Shown in pieces: positions 13,444-15,522 of a DNA stretch of 15,522 nucleotides. This DNA is from Parcubacteria group bacterium. GTDB lineage: Bacteria > Patescibacteriota > Minisyncoccia > Moranbacterales > JAKLHP01. The position numbers were made by a program, and so were the translations under genes. Location: assembly GCA_041657845.1 (NCBI GenBank), contig JBBABD010000016.1, forward strand, positions 1 to 15,522. The letters are read 5' to 3'. Every line of letters begins with the position of its first letter. Position 1 is the first letter of the stretch. The notes below the pieces were generated by a model, which saw only the letters and a list, made by a program, of their open reading frames with translations, was not told the DNA's origin and did no database searches.

Positions 13444-15363
13444 TTATATTAAAACTGCTTTAATCCTTCTTACGCCAGCCGAAGATGATTCCTCTTTCTG
13501 TATTTTAAAATGCCCTAAAACGCCTGTGTGTTCTATATGAGGCCCTCCGCAGATTTCCTTACTAAAGACTACTCCGTCTTTTTGAATAGTGTAAACGGTT
13601 ACTTTTTCGCCATATTTTGCATCAAAAACACCCATTGCACCGCTAGTTTTTGCTTCGTTAAGTGACATTTCCTCTCGCAAAACCTCTGCATCAGCCAAGA
13701 TTACCTCATTCACAAAGTTTTCCACCGCCTTTTTCTGTTCATCAGTCATTTTCTCAGGATGTGAAAAATCAAAACGAAGTCTATCTGCTGTAATATTGGA
13801 ACCTTTTTGAAAAATACTATCACCCAAGACTTTGCGCAAGCCTGCCAGCATTAAATGAGCTGTGGTATGCAATTTCGTCGTTTTTTCATTGTCATCCGCT
13901 AATCCCCCCTTAAACATACCGGCTGAAGCCGTACGTGAAAGCTCCTGATGTTTTTTAAGTTCCTTATTGAAAATTTGTATTACATCTCCTTCTTTAAATT
14001 TTTTAAAATCCCTATCCTTCAATTCCTCCAAAATTAATTCCAAAGGAAATCCGTGAGTTTGATATAAATCAAAAATTCTTTTTGCAAAAAGTTGAGTATC
14101 GCTGTGATAATCTGTTCCTTCTGGAGTAATCTCTGGCAGATTATTAATTGTTTTATTGAGTATTTCCAATCCTCTAACAAGCGTCTTTCTAAACTTATTT
14201 TCCTCCTTTTCTAACTCTGAAAAAATTAAGTTTCTATTTTTTTCTAGCTCCAAATATGAATTTTTATACATTTCAATCACCACTTCTGCAATTTGTTTGA
14301 CGAAGTTGGTTTCAATTCCAAGTAAATGACCGTAACGAATTGCTCGCCGGATTAGACGACGCAATACATATCCTTGCTGTGTATTACTTGGTATCACTCC
14401 ATCCGCAATCAAAAATGTAGCTGCTTTCAAATGATCGGTAATCACACGCATGTCATAGGCACTAGCTGATTCGCCATATTTCTTGCTAGATATCTCTTCT
14501 ATTTTTCTGATAATTGGCGTAAACAGATCTGTTTTAAAAATATCTGGATCTCCATTTTTAGCTGCCAATATTCTTTCTAATCCCCCACCAAAATCAATGT
14601 TGCCCTTTGGCAACAGCTCAAAACCTTTCTCCGTTTTTACATACTGCATAAAAACATTATTGCCAATTTCCAAAAATCGCCCACAATCACAATTCACATG
14701 GCATGATTGATCCTTAAATTCTGAATTTTCATGCAACTTAAGTTCAGAGCCAAAATCCCAAAACATTTCACTGTCCGGTCCACCTGGTTCACCTAACGGC
14801 ATATTAATTGGCACACCAGAACGAGACCACCAATTTTTTTCAACATCATAATAAAAAATTCTGCCACCTTGCATCCCATTTTTTTCTGAAAAATCAATTG
14901 CTTTCGCATCAATACCTGCACCCCTGAACAGCTCTTGCCAAATATTTACAGCTTCATCATCTCGTGAAATTTTTAATTCTTCATCTCCTCGAAAAACTGT
15001 TATATATAGCTTTTTTGGATCAAGTCCAATTTCTTTAGTCAAAAATTCAAACATCCAAGTAATCTGCTCCTTCTTGAAATAATCACCAAGAGACCAATTG
15101 CCAAGCATTTCAAATGTTGTCGTATGTCTACTATCACCAACCTCTTCAATATCGACAGCTCGAAAACATTTTTGAGAATCAACAATTTTGGTTCCCAATG
15201 GATGTTTTTCTCCTAAAAGATACGGCACCATGGGTTGCATACCAGAACTAGTAAAAAGCGTTGTTGGGTCATTTTCAGGAATCAAAGAAGCCGAAGGAAT
15301 AATGGTGTGTCCCTTAGACTCAAAAAATTTCAAATATTTTTCTCGTAATTCCGGTGCCCTCAT
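13444..15363 (-). CDS. alaS: Alanyl-tRNA synthetase, short form lacking the C-terminal C-Ala domain
   Basis: Charges tRNA-Ala. The class II core includes FRAVDIEEVGDSRHTTTFE (motif 2 region, 67-85), GNWSLGDYF and NIDFGGGLERI (motif 3, 255-265). The tRNA-recognition helical region follows (about 300-460, with GYVLRRLIRRAIRYGH), then the editing domain with zinc ligands HTTAH (499-503) and CGGPH (605-609). The protein ends at residue 639, just after the editing domain. E. coli AlaRS is about 875 residues and adds a DHHA1/C-Ala domain. The stop is clean and the end (GVRRIKAVLI) is like a natural domain edge, so this looks like a lineage trait rather than damage. ATG 15363 fits the family N-terminus. 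Confidence 0.96.
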   Translation of the reverse strand: MRAPELREKYLKFFESKGHTIIPSASLIPENDPTTLFTSSGMQPMVPYLLGEKHPLGTKIVDSQKCFRAVDIEEVGDSRHTTTFEMLGNWSLGDYFKKEQITWMFEFLTKEIGLDPKKLYITVFRGDEELKISRDDEAVNIWQELFRGAGIDAKAIDFSEKNGMQGGRIFYYDVEKNWWSRSGVPINMPLGEPGGPDSEMFWDFGSELKLHENSEFKDQSCHVNCDCGRFLEIGNNVFMQYVKTEKGFELLPKGNIDFGGGLERILAAKNGDPDIFKTDLFTPIIRKIEEISSKKYGESASAYDMRVITDHLKAATFLIADGVIPSNTQQGYVLRRLIRRAIRYGHLLGIETNFVKQIAEVVIEMYKNSYLELEKNRNLIFSELEKEENKFRKTLVRGLEILNKTINNLPEITPEGTDYHSDTQLFAKRIFDLYQTHGFPLELILEELKDRDFKKFKEGDVIQIFNKELKKHQELSRTASAGMFKGGLADDNEKTTKLHTTAHLMLAGLRKVLGDSIFQKGSNITADRLRFDFSHPEKMTDEQKKAVENFVNEVILADAEVLREEMSLNEAKTSGAMGVFDAKYGEKVTVYTIQKDGVVFSKEICGGPHIEHTGVLGHFKIQKEESSSAGVRRIKAVLI

Positions 15364-15375
15364 AATGCCAAATAT

Positions 15376-15381
15376 ATCATA
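15376..15381 (-). promoter_or_regulatory. Possible -10 box for alaS
   Basis: The minus strand reads TATGAT, 12 bases before the alaS ATG. A start about 7 bases downstream would leave a nearly leaderless mRNA, in line with the lack of a Shine-Dalgarno site. No good -35 is visible, and the IS end begins 15 bases further upstream. Confidence 0.3.
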
Positions 15382-15400
15382 CGTAGTAATTATTTTGTAC

Positions 15401-15453
15401 AGTTAACACCATGAGGTAACACTTGGTATAGTTAGGGGTAACACCTGTTAACT
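15401..15453. repeat. Subterminal repeats of the IS end
   Basis: Three direct copies of a decamer lie 13 and 22 bases apart: AGTTAACACC (15401), AGGTAACACT (15414) and GGGTAACACC (15436). AGTTAACA (15401-15408) also forms a perfect inverted pair with TGTTAACT (15446-15453). Such arrays are often transposase-binding sites. Confidence 0.55.
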
Positions 15454-15462
15454 ATTTAACCA

Positions 15463-15522
15463 ATGGATATGCAAAAAACCAAGTACGACCGCAAGCAAAG
15501 GATTAACTGGTATCGGGAGGTT
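15463..15522 (+). CDS. Probable transposase, first 20 codons
   Basis: The frame opens with MDMQKTKYDRKQRINWYREV, continuous to the window edge. 'K-Y-x-x-x-Q-R-x-x-W-Y' resembles the first helix of the helix-turn-helix that begins IS481/IS3-type transposases (from memory). The DDE catalytic region is beyond the window. No Shine-Dalgarno is visible, and ATG 15469 is an alternative start. Confidence 0.5.
   Translation, partial: MDMQKTKYDRKQRINWYREV

Larger units (their letters stand above)
15396..15522 (+). mobile_element. Left end of an insertion sequence (IS481/IS3-like), runs off the right edge
   Basis: TGTACAGTTAACACC at 15396 has the TGT-type terminus of these families and is followed by an array of short repeats and the start of a plus-strand frame that looks like a transposase. 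This is the only plus-strand gene recognised in the window. The other end and target duplication lie outside it, so the boundary and family are tentative. Confidence 0.55.

Overview
The window looks like a chromosomal piece of a small-genome, AT-rich bacterium, most likely a Patescibacteria/CPR lineage (Parcubacteria-like). The reasons are a short alanyl-tRNA synthetase that ends right after its editing domain, a pyruvoyl-type arginine decarboxylase, few Shine-Dalgarno sites, many small membrane or secreted proteins of unknown function, and short GC-rich palindromes scattered in and between genes. The lineage call is inference from gene content. Every recognised gene lies on the minus strand except an insertion-sequence end entering at the right edge, so transcription runs from right to left.

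Layout in transcription order (right to left). (1) 15396-15522: left end of an IS with the first 20 codons of a probable transposase on the plus strand. (2) 15363-11809: short AlaRS followed by an OppA-like peptide-binding lipoprotein. (3) 11680-10900: a damaged stretch. An OppB-like permease is cut after about 52 codons and joined directly to the C-terminal part of an ArsA-like ATPase, followed by an intact 87-codon orphan. The DNA from about 11525 to 10820 is clearly GC-richer than its neighbours. (4) 10606-9437: a secreted protein with two four-cysteine repeats plus a small single-pass membrane protein, followed by terminator hairpins and a dispersed-type palindrome. (5) 9285-3917: a consensus promoter followed by nine tightly packed genes: DUF5320, two NifX/NifB-C-like proteins, a MinD-type ATPase carrying a 2[4Fe-4S] ferredoxin insert, a thioredoxin, a Trx-CcdA fusion, a CDF metal transporter with a cysteine-rich tail, pyruvoyl-dependent arginine decarboxylase, and a DUF134 helix-turn-helix protein. 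(6) 3835-1555: a membrane-anchored protein with a His/Cys-rich tail, a PAP2 phosphatase and an SDR dehydrogenase, closed by a terminator. (7) 1473-1: feoA and the start of feoB (ferrous iron uptake).

The nine-gene block is the most interesting part. It joins iron-sulfur ATPase chemistry, cofactor-carrier folds, thiol redox relay across the membrane, metal transport and a likely dedicated regulator on what looks like one transcript. The best reading is a redox-linked metal or metallocofactor handling system rather than nitrogen fixation, since no nitrogenase gene is present. Its substrate cannot be read from the sequence. With feoAB nearby, iron is a reasonable first guess.
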